A stretch of DNA of 64,000 nucleotides, taken from positions 278,359 through 342,358 of the forward strand of contig NZ_FTNT01000002.1 in the NCBI RefSeq assembly GCF_900156495.1, written 5' to 3'. The notes below the pieces were generated by a model. That model saw only the letters and a list, made by a program, of their open reading frames with translations. It was not told the origin of the DNA and searched no databases. The translations under genes and the position numbers were made by a program. The DNA is from Williamsia sterculiae (GTDB lineage: Bacteria > Actinomycetota > Actinomycetes > Mycobacteriales > Mycobacteriaceae). Positions 36,520 through 45,247 of the stretch are shown one piece after another (position 1 is the stretch's first letter; each line of letters opens with the position of its first letter).

Positions 36520-37725
36520 ATGGCGATCGAACCGGTGGTGGAGGAGTACCTGCGACTGGGTCTGGCCTTCGACCGCATCGAGTCGGGGTTCGTGGACGCC
36601 TACACCGGTGATCCGCGACTGCGGCGGGAGGTGGAGAACGCGCCCGCACCCGTTCCGCGGGACCTGGCCGCGCGGGCCGCGGCACTCCGCGCCGAGGTGG
36701 CCGCCTCCGGACTCCCCGACGACCGCGCCGGTTTCCTGACCGCCCACGTCACCGCGTTGGAGTGCGCGGCCCGCACCTTCGCCGGTGAGCAGATCGGGTT
36801 CGTCGACGAGGTGCACGCCTATTTCGACGTCGACATCGCGATGGGGGACCCCACGCGCTACGAAGAGGCCCACCAGGACCTGGACCAGGTGCTGGCCGGC
36901 GACGGACCGTTGGCCGAGCGCTATGCCGGACACCGACGGGGGGACGAGATCCCCGCCGACCGCGTCGACGACTGTGTCCGTGCATTCAGCAGTGCGTTGC
37001 GCGAGATCGTCCGGGAACGGTACCCGCTGCCCGACAACGAGATCGTCGACTTCGAGGTGGTCACCGACAAACCGTGGGCCGGCTTCAACTATTACCTCGG
37101 CGACCACCGCTCGCGGGTGGCGATCAACGGCGACCTCACCCAGTACATGTCATCGTTGCCCGCGCTGATCGCGCACGAGGCCTACCCGGGTCATCACACC
37201 GAACACTGTCGCAAGGAGCGGTTGCTGGTGGCCGACGACGGACGCCACGAGCACGACATCTTCCTGGTCAACACCCCGCAGTGTCTGCTCGCCGAAGGAC
37301 TGGCCGATCACGCGCTGACCGCTGCGGTGGGTGAGCACTGGGGGTTGTGGGCCCAGGAGATCTACGCCGACCTCGGCCTGCGGTTCGACGGCGCGCGCGC
37401 CGAGCGGGTCGGTGCCGCGACCGCGGATCTGCTGTCGGTCCGTCAGGACGCGGCGCTGCTGCTGCACGACCGCGGAGCCGACTCCGACACCGTCGAGCAG
37501 TTCCTGCAGACCTGGTTGTTGTCGTCGCCGCAGCGGTCCCGTCAGATGCTGCGGTTGCTGTCGTCGTCGTTGTGGCGCGCCTACGTGTCGACCTATGTCG
37601 AGGGTTTCCGGCTGCTGCAGCAGTGGCTGGACGCCGACCCGCACGGGGACCGACTACGGCGGTTCGGCCGGTTGCTGGACGAGCCGCTGACCCCGAGGGC
37701 ACTGCGGGCGGAAATATCCTCCTAG
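36520..37725 (+). CDS. DUF885-family putative metallopeptidase
   Basis: A 401-residue protein of the DUF885 group. The key sequence is [21 protein letters not shown] at ~220-235, an HExxxGHH zinc-like site typical of the family; [20 protein letters not shown] supplies a downstream glutamate-containing motif. No signal peptide is seen, so it is probably cytoplasmic. TACGGT at 36506-36511 lies eight bases before the ATG. Its TAG stop codon doubles as part of the -10 of glyA. The substrate is unknown; peptidase activity is inferred only from the motif. Confidence 0.82.
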   Translation: MAIEPVVEEYLRLGLAFDRIESGFVDAYTGDPRLRREVENAPAPVPRDLAARAAALRAEVAASGLPDDRAGFLTAHVTALECAARTFAGEQIGFVDEVHAYFDVDIAMGDPTRYEEAHQDLDQVLAGDGPLAERYAGHRRGDEIPADRVDDCVRAFSSALREIVRERYPLPDNEIVDFEVVTDKPWAGFNYYLGDHRSRVAINGDLTQYMSSLPALIAHEAYPGHHTEHCRKERLLVADDGRHEHDIFLVNTPQCLLAEGLADHALTAAVGEHWGLWAQEIYADLGLRFDGARAERVGAATADLLSVRQDAALLLHDRGADSDTVEQFLQTWLLSSPQRSRQMLRLLSSSLWRAYVSTYVEGFRLLQQWLDADPHGDRLRRFGRLLDEPLTPRALRAEISS

Positions 37726-37735
37726 ACTGACCGCC

Positions 37736-39043
37736 ATGACCGGCTTCGACCTCAACTCCGCCAGCCTCGCCGAACTCGACCCGGACATCGCCGCGGCGAT
37801 GAACGGAGAGTTGAGCCGCCAGCGCGACACGCTCGAGATGATCGCCTCGGAGAACTTCGTGCCGCGGGCGGTGCTGCAGGCCGCGGGGTCGGTGCTGACG
37901 AACAAATACGCCGAGGGCTACCCGGGGCGTCGGTACTACGGGGGCTGCGAGTACGTCGACGTCGTCGAGGACATCGCTCGTGACCGCGCGAAGGAGCTGT
38001 TCGGCGCCGAGTTCGCCAACGTGCAGCCGCACTCCGGTGCGCAGGCCAACGCCGCGGTGCTGATGGCGCTGCTGAATCCCGGTGACACCATGCTCGGTCT
38101 GGATCTGGCCCACGGCGGTCACCTGACCCACGGCATGCGGCTCAACTTCTCCGGCAAGCTCTACGAGGTCGAGTCGTACGGGGTCAGCAAGGAGGACTTC
38201 CGCATCGACATGGACGAGGTGCGCCGGGCCGCGCTCGCCGCCCGGCCCAAGGTCATCGTCGCCGGATGGTCCGCCTACCCGCGCACCCTCGACTTCGACG
38301 CGTTCCGGTCCATCGCCGACGAGGTCGGTGCCCTGCTGTGGACCGACATGGCCCATTTCGCGGGACTTGTCGCGGCGGGGCTGCACCCGTCACCGGTGCC
38401 CGCCTCGGATGTGGTGTCGTCCACGGTGCACAAGACGCTCGGCGGCCCGAGGTCGGGGCTGATCCTGGCCAAGAAGGACTGGGCCAAGAAGCTCAACTCC
38501 GCGGTGTTCCCCGGCCAGCAGGGCGGTCCGCTCATGCATGCCGTCGCCGCGAAGGCAGTCGCCTTCAAGATCGCGGCCACCGAGGAGTTCGCAGAGCGGC
38601 AACGCCGCACCATCGAGGGCGCGCAGATCCTGGCCGACCGGCTGGGCGGTGAGGACGTCGCCGGTGCCGGGGTGTCGGTGCTGACCGGTGGCACCGATGT
38701 GCATCTGGTGCTGGTGGACCTGCGCAACAGCCCCCTCGACGGACAGCAGGCCGAGGATCTGCTGCACGACGTGGGTATCACCGTCAACCGCAATGCGGTG
38801 CCGTTCGATCCCCGCCCCCCGATGGTCACCTCCGGCCTGCGTATCGGTACACCTGCGCTGGCCACCCGCGGTTTCGGACCGGAGCAGTTCACCGAGGTGG
38901 CCGACATCGTGGCGACCGCGTTGGTCGCGGGCCGAGACGCCGACGTGTCGGCGCTGCGAGGACGTGTGTCGGCCCTGGCTCTCGACTTCCCGCTCTATGA
39001 AGGACTCGAGGACTGGGGACTGCTCAGCACGCGTCAGCCCTGA
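37736..39043 (+). CDS. glyA: Serine hydroxymethyltransferase
   Basis: Interconverts serine and glycine with tetrahydrofolate, supplying one-carbon units. It is 435 residues: [16 protein letters not shown] and [16 protein letters not shown] at the N-terminus, [17 protein letters not shown], and [20 protein letters not shown] with the PLP lysine. The start ATG lies seven bases after TAGACT (37723-37728), which includes the stop codon of the preceding gene, so a leaderless internal promoter is likely. No glycine riboswitch is present. It is in the position of Rv1093. Confidence 0.97.
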   Translation: MTGFDLNSASLAELDPDIAAAMNGELSRQRDTLEMIASENFVPRAVLQAAGSVLTNKYAEGYPGRRYYGGCEYVDVVEDIARDRAKELFGAEFANVQPHSGAQANAAVLMALLNPGDTMLGLDLAHGGHLTHGMRLNFSGKLYEVESYGVSKEDFRIDMDEVRRAALAARPKVIVAGWSAYPRTLDFDAFRSIADEVGALLWTDMAHFAGLVAAGLHPSPVPASDVVSSTVHKTLGGPRSGLILAKKDWAKKLNSAVFPGQQGGPLMHAVAAKAVAFKIAATEEFAERQRRTIEGAQILADRLGGEDVAGAGVSVLTGGTDVHLVLVDLRNSPLDGQQAEDLLHDVGITVNRNAVPFDPRPPMVTSGLRIGTPALATRGFGPEQFTEVADIVATALVAGRDADVSALRGRVSALALDFPLYEGLEDWGLLSTRQP

Positions 39044-39084
39044 GGGGTTTCCCATCCCGCGGGGGCGTTCTCTAGGATGTGCCG

Positions 39085-39990
39085 GTGACTTCTTCCGTCA
39101 ACTCCGAGAGCACCGGTGACACGAGTACGGGTGACCTGAGCGAGGAGGACCTGCTCGCGGCCCTCGACAAGGCGCTGCCCGGCATCGCCGACCAGCACGA
39201 GGCGCAGGCGACGGCCTGGAACCCGCACGACTGGGTGCCGTGGGACGAGGGCCGCAACTTCGCCTTCCTCGGCGGTGAGGACTTCGTACCCGACGAGGGG
39301 ACCGACGACGCCGAACTACGCGCCGCGCTGCTGGCCCTGCTGCTCACCAAGGACAACCTGCCGTCCTTCCACCGCGTCATCGCGCTCTACTTTCCCACGT
39401 GGAACGAGTGGAAGAGCCTGGTCGGGGTGTGGACGGCCGAGGACAACCGGCACTCCATCGCATTGCGTGACTACCTGGTGGTGCGTCGCATCATCGACCC
39501 GGAGGATGCCGAGCACCGACGTCTGGTGCATGTCACGGCCGGTTACCTGCAGGAGTCGAACGTCAAGAAGACGCTCGGCCCCGTGGACGTGCTGGCCCTG
39601 ATGGCAGTACACGAACGTCAGTGTGTGCACTTCGTCGATGCGATGATCGGCCACGCGGACGGGCCGCTGACCGAGATCCTGCGCCGCGTCCGCGACGACG
39701 ACGCGCTGCAGGCCACGACGTTCACCCGGTTCCTCGACGTGGCGTTGAACGTCGACCCGGACGGGACCGTGCGCGCGGTCGAAGGGGCGTTGGCGGCGGC
39801 CGAGCCGATCGGCGCCGACATCGTCGATTTCGACGCCGAACGTGCGCTGATCAGCGCCTACGGCGACGAGACGGTGCAGGCGCGGATCGCCGCGGACCTC
39901 GCCGCGGCGCTCGCGGTGGAGTCGCTGACCGGTCTCTCCGACCAGGGTGCGGCCGCACGGGATCGGCTGCTGGCACGGGCCGCCGCGTAA
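39085..39990 (+). CDS. desA2: Acyl-ACP desaturase-like protein (DesA2 type)
   Basis: A 301-residue ferritin-like desaturase homolog; the family introduces a double bond into ACP-bound acyl chains, here perhaps mycolate precursors. Helix motifs are visible: DNLPSFHRVIALYF, WTAEDNRHSIALRDYLVVRR, and MAVHERQCVHFVDAM. Against plant stearoyl-ACP desaturase, EENRH is EDNRH (second Glu replaced by Asp) and the second motif EKRH reads ERQC (His replaced by Cys), so the di-iron ligands are altered. TAGGAT (39073-39078) sits six bases before GTG 39085, so the transcript is probably leaderless; GTG 39079 is a less likely start. It matches Rv1094 by position between glyA and phoH2. Confidence 0.85.
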   Translation: MTSSVNSESTGDTSTGDLSEEDLLAALDKALPGIADQHEAQATAWNPHDWVPWDEGRNFAFLGGEDFVPDEGTDDAELRAALLALLLTKDNLPSFHRVIALYFPTWNEWKSLVGVWTAEDNRHSIALRDYLVVRRIIDPEDAEHRRLVHVTAGYLQESNVKKTLGPVDVLALMAVHERQCVHFVDAMIGHADGPLTEILRRVRDDDALQATTFTRFLDVALNVDPDGTVRAVEGALAAAEPIGADIVDFDAERALISAYGDETVQARIAADLAAALAVESLTGLSDQGAAARDRLLARAAA

Positions 39991-40045
39991 CCCACTGTTC
40001 ACCAACACACGGCGCGGCTGACAGGACGACACACCACCGCGGGCG

Positions 40046-40230
40046 TACGTTGGCGACTGACGGACCGCGGGGAAGTGGTTCGTCCGGGAGGTTCGAATTC
40101 GTGGTCTGTTGCAGCAGCGCGAGGGGACCGGCCCCGGTCCCGGTGACGTCGGTCCACACCGTCTGATCATCGAGCCGTCCGGTCGGAGCAACCTCAGTCC
40201 GTGCGGGTGCCGCACGGACCTAGGAGCGAC
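40046..40230 (+). promoter_or_regulatory. Candidate structured leader of phoH2
   Basis: After desA2 there is a 240-base gap. TACGTT at 40046-40051 is a plausible -10, implying a leader of about 170 bases. GACCGCG (40063-40069) can pair with CGTGGTC (40100-40106), and GTCCGTGCGG (40197-40206) with CCGCACGGAC (40210-40219), a 10-bp hairpin just before the AGGAG site. A 57-codon open run (40061-40234) ends in a TGA overlapping the phoH2 GTG; its only usable start is TTG 40109. Mycobacterial phoH2 has an upstream overlapping gene called phoAT; this could be its counterpart, but the evidence is weak. Confidence 0.4.
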
Positions 40231-41529
40231 GTGACCCATCGCACTTATGTCCTCGACACCTCCGTGTTGCTGTCCGATCCCTGGGCGGTCACCCGATTCG
40301 CCGAACACCACGTGGTCCTGCCGTTGGTGGTCATCGGTGAACTCGAGGGCAAGCGTCACCATCACGAGCTCGGCTGGTTCGCCAGGGAGTCGTTGCGAAT
40401 GCTCGACGATCTGAGACTCGAGTACGGCCGGCTGGATCTGCCGGTTCCGATCGGCGAGTCGGGCGGCACCCTGCAGGTGGAGCTCAACCACACCGATCCC
40501 GCGGTCCTGCCGGCGGGCTTCCGTACCGACACCAATGACTCGCGAATTCTGGCCTGCGCGTTGAACCTTCGTGCCGAGGGCAAGGACGTCACGCTGGTGT
40601 CCAAGGACACCCCGCTGCGCGTGAAGGCGGGTGCGGTCGGTCTGGCCGCCGACGAGTATCACGCTCAGGACGTGGTCATCTCGGGGTGGAACGGCATGAC
40701 CGAACTCGACGTGGACTCCGGCGTCATCGACACACTCTTCGCCGAGGGTGCCGTCGACCTCGATGCGGCGCGCGAGCTGCCGTGCCACACCGGCGTGCGG
40801 CTGCTGTCGTCGACGTCGAGCGCGTTGGGTCGGGTGAACCCGGACAAGCGGGTGCAACTGGTTCGGGGCGATCGGGAGGCGTTCGGTCTGCACGGACGGT
40901 CGGCGGAGCAGCGCGTCGCGCTCGATCTGCTCCTGGACGAGACGGTGGGCATCGTCTCGCTGGGCGGCAAGGCGGGCACCGGGAAGTCGGCGTTGGCACT
41001 GTGCGCGGGCCTCGAGGCGGTGCTGGAGCGTCGTACCCACCGCAAGGTGGTGGTTTTCCGGCCGCTGTACGCGGTGGGTGGTCAGCAGTTGGGGTACCTG
41101 CCGGGGTCCGAGGCCGACAAGATGGGCCCGTGGGCCCAGGCGGTCTTCGACACCCTCGAGGGGTTGGCCTCCACCGAGGTCATCGAGGAGGTGCTCAGTC
41201 GCGGGATGTTGGAAGTGCTGCCGTTGACGCACATCCGCGGTCGGTCGCTGCACGACTCGTTCGTGATCGTCGACGAGGCGCAGTCGTTGGAGCGCAACGT
41301 CCTGCTCACCGTGCTGTCGCGGCTCGGCTCCGGGTCGCGGGTGGTACTCACCCACGACGTCGCCCAGCGCGACAACCTGCGTGTCGGCCGACACGACGGC
41401 GTCGCCGCGGTGATCGAGAAACTCAAGGGACATCCGCTGTTCGCGCACATCACCCTGACCCGCAGCGAGCGGTCGCCGATCGCCGCCCTGGTCACCGAGA
41501 TGCTGGAGGAGTTCGCGCCGGGAGCGTAG
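40231..41529 (+). CDS. phoH2: PhoH2: PIN ribonuclease domain fused to PhoH ATPase
   Basis: A 432-residue RNA-acting protein. Residues ~1-135 form a PIN domain with acidic residues in [26 protein letters not shown] and [14 protein letters not shown]; residues ~215-432 are the PhoH RecA-like ATPase with [16 protein letters not shown] (Walker A), [12 protein letters not shown] (Walker B) and a C-terminal arginine motif. Mycobacterial PhoH2 is reported to unwind and cleave RNA. The GTG at 40231 has AGGAG at 40222-40226. The last codons (APGA-stop) form the first unit of a 40-bp tandem repeat running past the stop codon. Corresponds to Rv1095. Confidence 0.92.
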   Translation: MTHRTYVLDTSVLLSDPWAVTRFAEHHVVLPLVVIGELEGKRHHHELGWFARESLRMLDDLRLEYGRLDLPVPIGESGGTLQVELNHTDPAVLPAGFRTDTNDSRILACALNLRAEGKDVTLVSKDTPLRVKAGAVGLAADEYHAQDVVISGWNGMTELDVDSGVIDTLFAEGAVDLDAARELPCHTGVRLLSSTSSALGRVNPDKRVQLVRGDREAFGLHGRSAEQRVALDLLLDETVGIVSLGGKAGTGKSALALCAGLEAVLERRTHRKVVVFRPLYAVGGQQLGYLPGSEADKMGPWAQAVFDTLEGLASTEVIEEVLSRGMLEVLPLTHIRGRSLHDSFVIVDEAQSLERNVLLTVLSRLGSGSRVVLTHDVAQRDNLRVGRHDGVAAVIEKLKGHPLFAHITLTRSERSPIAALVTEMLEEFAPGA

Positions 41530-41623
41530 CGACCGGCCGACAGATGACTCGAGCGCGCCGGGAGCGTAGCGACCGGCCGGCAGATGGCTCGAGCGCGCCG
41601 GGTGCGTAGCGACCGGCCGGCAG
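41515..41623. repeat. 40-bp tandem repeat across the phoH2 stop codon
   Basis: Units begin at 41515, 41555 and 41595 (third partial, 29 bases), each opening GCGCCGGG(A/T)GCGTAGCGACC. The first two differ at only two positions. The unit contains the gene's terminal Ala-Pro-Gly-Ala-stop, so the 3' end has been copied in tandem downstream. Confidence 0.85.
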
Positions 41624-41632
41624 CGACACCAG

Positions 41633-41670
41633 ACTGTTCCCGCGGTACCGATCGGTGCCGCGGGAACAGT
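41633..41670. terminator. phoH2 terminator hairpin
   Basis: ACTGTTCCCGCGG (41633-41645) pairs perfectly with 41658-41670; the 12-base loop holds an inner ACCG/CGGT pairing. It follows the tandem repeat. Confidence 0.78.
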
Positions 41671-41754
41671 GTTCTGTCGTCTGGGCGAGTGATCGAAGTG
41701 TGATGCGGGTGTGATCACCCGGACGTGTGGGTACAGCAGAATGTTGTGGTGCGC

Positions 41755-42513
41755 ATGTTGCTGTTGTGGTCTATGAGGTTTTTCGTGCTGCTCGGGATGG
41801 CGGTGTCGTTCGTCGCGTTTCCCGCGATGGCGAACGCCGATCCGGCGTCCACTCAGCTCATCGTCGTCAGTGCCGCCAAGCAGAGCGATCAGACCGCCAC
41901 GTTGACCGCCTACCAGCGACAGGGCACCACGTGGCGGCCGATCATCGGTCCTGCGCTCGCTCATCTCGGGACGCTGGGCATGGGCGTCCCCGCCGACAAC
42001 GTCTCCCGCACGCCGATGGGGACGTTCCGGCTCGACCAGGCGTTCGGCAGGCAGGCCAACCCGGGGACCGCGATGCCGTACTTCCGGTCCACCCAGCAGG
42101 ACTGGTGGGACGAGAACCCGTCCTCGCCGACCTACAACACCCACGTACGGTCGTCGACCAGCCCGGGCGGCGACAGCGAGAACCTCTACGACTCCGGTCC
42201 CGTCTACGACTACGCGGTGAACATCGCACACAATCCGACCAGGACACCGGGTCGCGCGTCGGGCATGTTCCTGCACGTGACCGACGGCCAACCGACGCAG
42301 GGCTGTGTGGCGACGGACCGCAACACCATGATCGCGCTGTTGCGCTGGCTGGACCCGAAGCAGACACCGACGATCTCGATCGGGGTGAACGTCCCCGCCC
42401 CGACGTCCGGGTCGGCCCCGGTGGTGCCCGCCGGTGATCTACCCGGCCGGGATCTGCTCCCGAGTTGGCTGCTGGATCTCATCGCGACCGTGCAGCGGAT
42501 GCTGCCGGTGTGA
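41755..42513 (+). CDS. Secreted L,D-transpeptidase (YkuD-fold) family protein
   Basis: A 252-residue exported protein; the family forms 3-3 crosslinks in peptidoglycan or hydrolyses related bonds. The N-terminus is a signal peptide (MRFFVLLGMAVSFVAFPAMANA, cut before DPAST). The active site is GMFLHVTDGQPTQGCVATDRN: His, then Cys ten residues later in TQGCV. This is the short variant of the motif and lacks the SHGC(V/I)R form of LdtMt2-type enzymes. A proline-rich linker and a C-terminal hydrophobic segment (LLPSWLLDLIATVQ) follow. ATG 41755 and ATG 41773 are both possible starts; a GTG at 41725 lengthens the signal unreasonably. Its stop lies four bases from the convergent flavoprotein gene. 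Confidence 0.78.
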   Translation: MLLLWSMRFFVLLGMAVSFVAFPAMANADPASTQLIVVSAAKQSDQTATLTAYQRQGTTWRPIIGPALAHLGTLGMGVPADNVSRTPMGTFRLDQAFGRQANPGTAMPYFRSTQQDWWDENPSSPTYNTHVRSSTSPGGDSENLYDSGPVYDYAVNIAHNPTRTPGRASGMFLHVTDGQPTQGCVATDRNTMIALLRWLDPKQTPTISIGVNVPAPTSGSAPVVPAGDLPGRDLLPSWLLDLIATVQRMLPV

Positions 42514-42517
42514 GCGG

Positions 42518-43909
42518 TCACCCCCGTCCGGAGATGCGGTCCGCGATGCGGGCGACGACGTCGGTGCGTGACGACGATCCTCGCAGTTCTCGCCGGTCGG
42601 CGGTGCGATAGGCGGCATACATCCCCGCGACCCCGAGGTACCGAAGCGGTTCGGGCTCCCAACGTCGCGGCCGATGACCCACCCAGGGTAGGGAGGTGAG
42701 CTCGGTCTCGTGGCCGAGTACCAGGTCGTGCAGGGTCCGGGCGGCCACGTTGGTCGTGGTGAGCCCCGACCCGACGTATCCGGCGGCCGAGCCCATTCCG
42801 GTGCGCGGGTCGTAACGGATGCTCGCCGACCAGTCGCGGTGCACGCCGAGGACACCGCACCAGGTGTGGGCTATCGGGACGTCGGCCGCGGCCGGAAAGA
42901 GCTCGCGCAGCGCGGTGGTCAGCGCGGTTGCCGTCGGCGGCTGGGTGACACCGTCGTGATCGATCGCGGAGCCGAACCGGTAGGGGATCCCCCGGCCGCC
43001 GAGTGCGATGCGTCCATCGGCGGTGCGTTGGGAGTAGGTGTAGGCGTGCGCCATCTCGCCCAGCAACTCACAGTCGCGCCAACCGATCTCGTCCCACACC
43101 CGATCGGGGAGAGGCTCGGTGACCACCATGGCCGAGTTCAGCGGCAACAACGATCGGTGCCTCCGGGGCAGCGTGGCGGTGAAACCCTCGACACAGACCA
43201 GCACGATCGGCGCCCGCACGGTGCCACGGTCGGTGACCACCCGGCCCGCGTCGACGTCGGCCACCCGCGTTTGTTCGTAGATCTCCACCCCGGACCGTTC
43301 CACCGCGTCGGCCACCCCGCGCGACAGCTTGGCGGGCTGCACCCGCGCGCAGTGCGGCGACCAGGCTCCCGCCTGCGCAGCCGACACCCGAAGGCGGGTG
43401 TCGAGGTCGGACCGGGAGAGCAGCTGCCAGTCGGTGTCACCCATCTCGGCCTCGTGGTCGAGATGGGCGGCGAGCCGGGATCGTTGGGCGGCACATCGGG
43501 CCAGGAACAGCACACCCGAGTGTTCTGCGTCGCAGTCGATGTCCTCGTCGTGGATGCGGGCGAGCACCTCCCGCACACCGGCCTGCATGGTCGCGGTGAG
43601 CTGCCGGTTGGCCGCGGCACCGTCCTGACCCCGGCTCCGCGCGATCCGGGCGTACCGGGACCGGTTGCCCGCGACCTCCGCCGACAACCACCCGCCGTTG
43701 CGTCCGGATGCGCCGAAACCACAGAACCGCTGTTCGAATACGGCGATGCGCGCGTCGGGTGACGACCGGCGCAGGTAGTACGCCGTCCACAGTCCGGTGA
43801 GTCCACCACCCACGATGGCGATGTCGGCGTCCAGGTCGCCGGGCAGCGGCGGTCGCGGCCGCACCGCACCGAGGTCAGCCCACCAGAACGACACGTCACC
43901 GTTGCGCAT
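42518..43909 (-). CDS. FAD-dependent amine oxidoreductase (DAO family)
   Basis: A 463-residue flavoprotein of the D-amino-acid oxidase superfamily, similar in style to gamma-glutamylputrescine oxidoreductase. WWADLGAVRPRPPLPGDLDADIAIVGGGLTGLWTAYYL combines the substrate-side start with the FAD GxGxxG motif; VFEQRFCGFGASGRNGGWLS is the covalent-flavin-type region of the PuuB group, and GSAAGYVGSGLTTTNVAARTLHDLVLG is the C-terminal FAD element. The ATG at 43909 opens MRNGDVSFWWADLG; a longer frame to 44011 is arginine-rich and rejected. The substrate is unknown, likely an amine or N-alkyl amino acid. Confidence 0.85.
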   Translation of the reverse strand: MRNGDVSFWWADLGAVRPRPPLPGDLDADIAIVGGGLTGLWTAYYLRRSSPDARIAVFEQRFCGFGASGRNGGWLSAEVAGNRSRYARIARSRGQDGAAANRQLTATMQAGVREVLARIHDEDIDCDAEHSGVLFLARCAAQRSRLAAHLDHEAEMGDTDWQLLSRSDLDTRLRVSAAQAGAWSPHCARVQPAKLSRGVADAVERSGVEIYEQTRVADVDAGRVVTDRGTVRAPIVLVCVEGFTATLPRRHRSLLPLNSAMVVTEPLPDRVWDEIGWRDCELLGEMAHAYTYSQRTADGRIALGGRGIPYRFGSAIDHDGVTQPPTATALTTALRELFPAAADVPIAHTWCGVLGVHRDWSASIRYDPRTGMGSAAGYVGSGLTTTNVAARTLHDLVLGHETELTSLPWVGHRPRRWEPEPLRYLGVAGMYAAYRTADRRELRGSSSRTDVVARIADRISGRG

Positions 43910-44102
43910 GTCTCGACGGTAATGCCGGATGCGCCGGCGTCGCACCGAGTGATCTTGACCACTAGCGCGCCGCACGAAACCTGTCGGACGCGGGCTGAGC
44001 TGCCCGGTCACGACGGGGGGCCGGACCGGTCGGCATCGGAGACCGGTGATGTCCGGCGTGGTTGCGGATGCCGGAACCGCCGCCGGATGTCAAGATCGTC
44101 CC

Positions 44103-45140
44103 ATGTCACGAACCCGGCTGATCGCCGTGCTGTTCACCGCAGTCGCGTCCGCGCTCTGCTTCGCGACCCCGGCCGGCGCCGCACCCGCCGCCCCGGCCGC
44201 GGGGTACGGCTTCACCGAAGGCTCCGGGATGCTGGACCTCAGCCCCGGCGCCCTGAACCGAGAGCTCGACGCCGTGTCCCGGACCACCGCGACCCGCCTC
44301 CGGGTGCTGGTGGACTGGAGCCAGGTGGAACCCACCCGCGGGACGTTCAACTGGTCCGCACCCGACAGGGTGATCAACGCCGCCCGCGCCCACGGGCTCA
44401 CGGTGCTGGCGGACATCGCCTTCACACCCACCTGGGCGGGTGGCGGAATAGGCCCCGGAAAGACGGCCCCGCCGACGCGAGCAGGCGATTTCGGTGCCTT
44501 CGCGGCAACCGTCGCGCAGCGGTACCAGTCCCGGGTGAACGAGTACGAGATCTGGAACGAGCCGAACCTGGCATTCTTCTTCGGTGGTGTGGCGAACAAG
44601 CCACAACGGTTCGCCGCGCTGTTGAGAGCCGCCTACCCGGCCATCAAACGCGTGCAACCGAACTCGACGATCGTCAGCGGAGGACTGAGTCGATCGGTCG
44701 GGGTGGACTCGCCTCCGTCGTTCCTCGCCGCTGTGTACGCCGCAGGCGGCGGAGGTTCCTTCGACGCGGTCGGGATGCACCCGTACGTGTTTCCGGGCGG
44801 CCTGCGCAGCAACCCGGAAAACGCATGGTCCGACGTACGCCGCGTGCACGACCTGATGGCCGCGCACGGTGACGGTGGCAAGAAGATATGGCTCACCGAG
44901 TTCGGTGCGCCGACCAACAACCCGCTGCTCGGTGGGGTGTCCCCGCAACAGCAGGCCACCCAGATCGTCGACGTGTTGGCCGCGGCCGCCCGCACCCCCT
45001 ACGTGGGGCCCGCATACGTCTACAGCATCCGCGACCTGGCCAACGACCCGACGGCACAGGTGAACCGCGAGTTGCAGTTCGGCGCGTTGTTGACCTTCGA
45101 CTTCAGGCCGAAGCCCGGCGCGGGGTTGCTCGCCCGCTGA
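44103..45140 (+). CDS. Secreted glycoside hydrolase, clan GH-A
   Basis: A 345-residue exported (beta/alpha)8-barrel glycosidase. Signal peptide: MSRTRLIAVLFTAVASALCFATPAGA, cut before APAAP. RLRVLVDWSQVEPTRGTFNW is the barrel start, NEYEIWNEPNLAFFFGG contains the acid/base glutamate, and KIWLTEFGAPT the nucleophile glutamate, in the order of clan GH-A (cellulase or xylosidase-like, GH5/GH39). Substrate is not inferable; arabinan, mannan or host/plant glycans are possible. The ATG at 44103 gives a standard signal peptide. A 16-bp terminator hairpin follows, facing fumC. Confidence 0.82.
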   Translation: MSRTRLIAVLFTAVASALCFATPAGAAPAAPAAGYGFTEGSGMLDLSPGALNRELDAVSRTTATRLRVLVDWSQVEPTRGTFNWSAPDRVINAARAHGLTVLADIAFTPTWAGGGIGPGKTAPPTRAGDFGAFAATVAQRYQSRVNEYEIWNEPNLAFFFGGVANKPQRFAALLRAAYPAIKRVQPNSTIVSGGLSRSVGVDSPPSFLAAVYAAGGGGSFDAVGMHPYVFPGGLRSNPENAWSDVRRVHDLMAAHGDGGKKIWLTEFGAPTNNPLLGGVSPQQQATQIVDVLAAAARTPYVGPAYVYSIRDLANDPTAQVNRELQFGALLTFDFRPKPGAGLLAR

Positions 45141-45198
45141 CCGTCAGGTCGCCGGACGAGTGGACCACCACAGACCGGGGGACGACACGGACCCGATA

Positions 45199-45233
45199 CG
45201 CGCAAGGCCCCGCCGACGGCGGGGCCTTGCGCG
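45199..45233. terminator. Bidirectional hairpin terminator
   Basis: A 16-bp perfect stem (CGCGCAAGGCCCCGCC with its complement) and 3-base loop separate the convergent glycoside hydrolase and fumC genes. Confidence 0.85.
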
Positions 45234-45247
45234 TGATCGACGCCGTC

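Noticed and set aside
35469-36578. Longer coaA start at 36578
   Set aside because: It would overlap the start of the divergent DUF885 gene; ATG 36401 has a ribosome site and gives the standard length.
37726-37735. Glycine riboswitch or other leader before glyA
   Set aside because: Only ten bases separate the genes and a -10 is placed for a leaderless start.
40063-40106. phoH2 leader as a known riboswitch (SAM-IV, ydaO/c-di-AMP, cobalamin)
   Set aside because: I could not match the conserved core sequences of these classes; only stems without a recognised core are present.
41515-41623. Tandem repeat considered as a CRISPR array
   Set aside because: Units are contiguous without spacers, only 2.7 copies, and no cas genes are present.
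39316-42291. A 991-codon open frame on the minus strand
   Set aside because: It lies antisense to the desA2-like gene, phoH2 and part of the transpeptidase gene, all with clear motifs. Long antisense frames are expected in GC-rich DNA and its translation is His/Arg/Gln-biased without domains.
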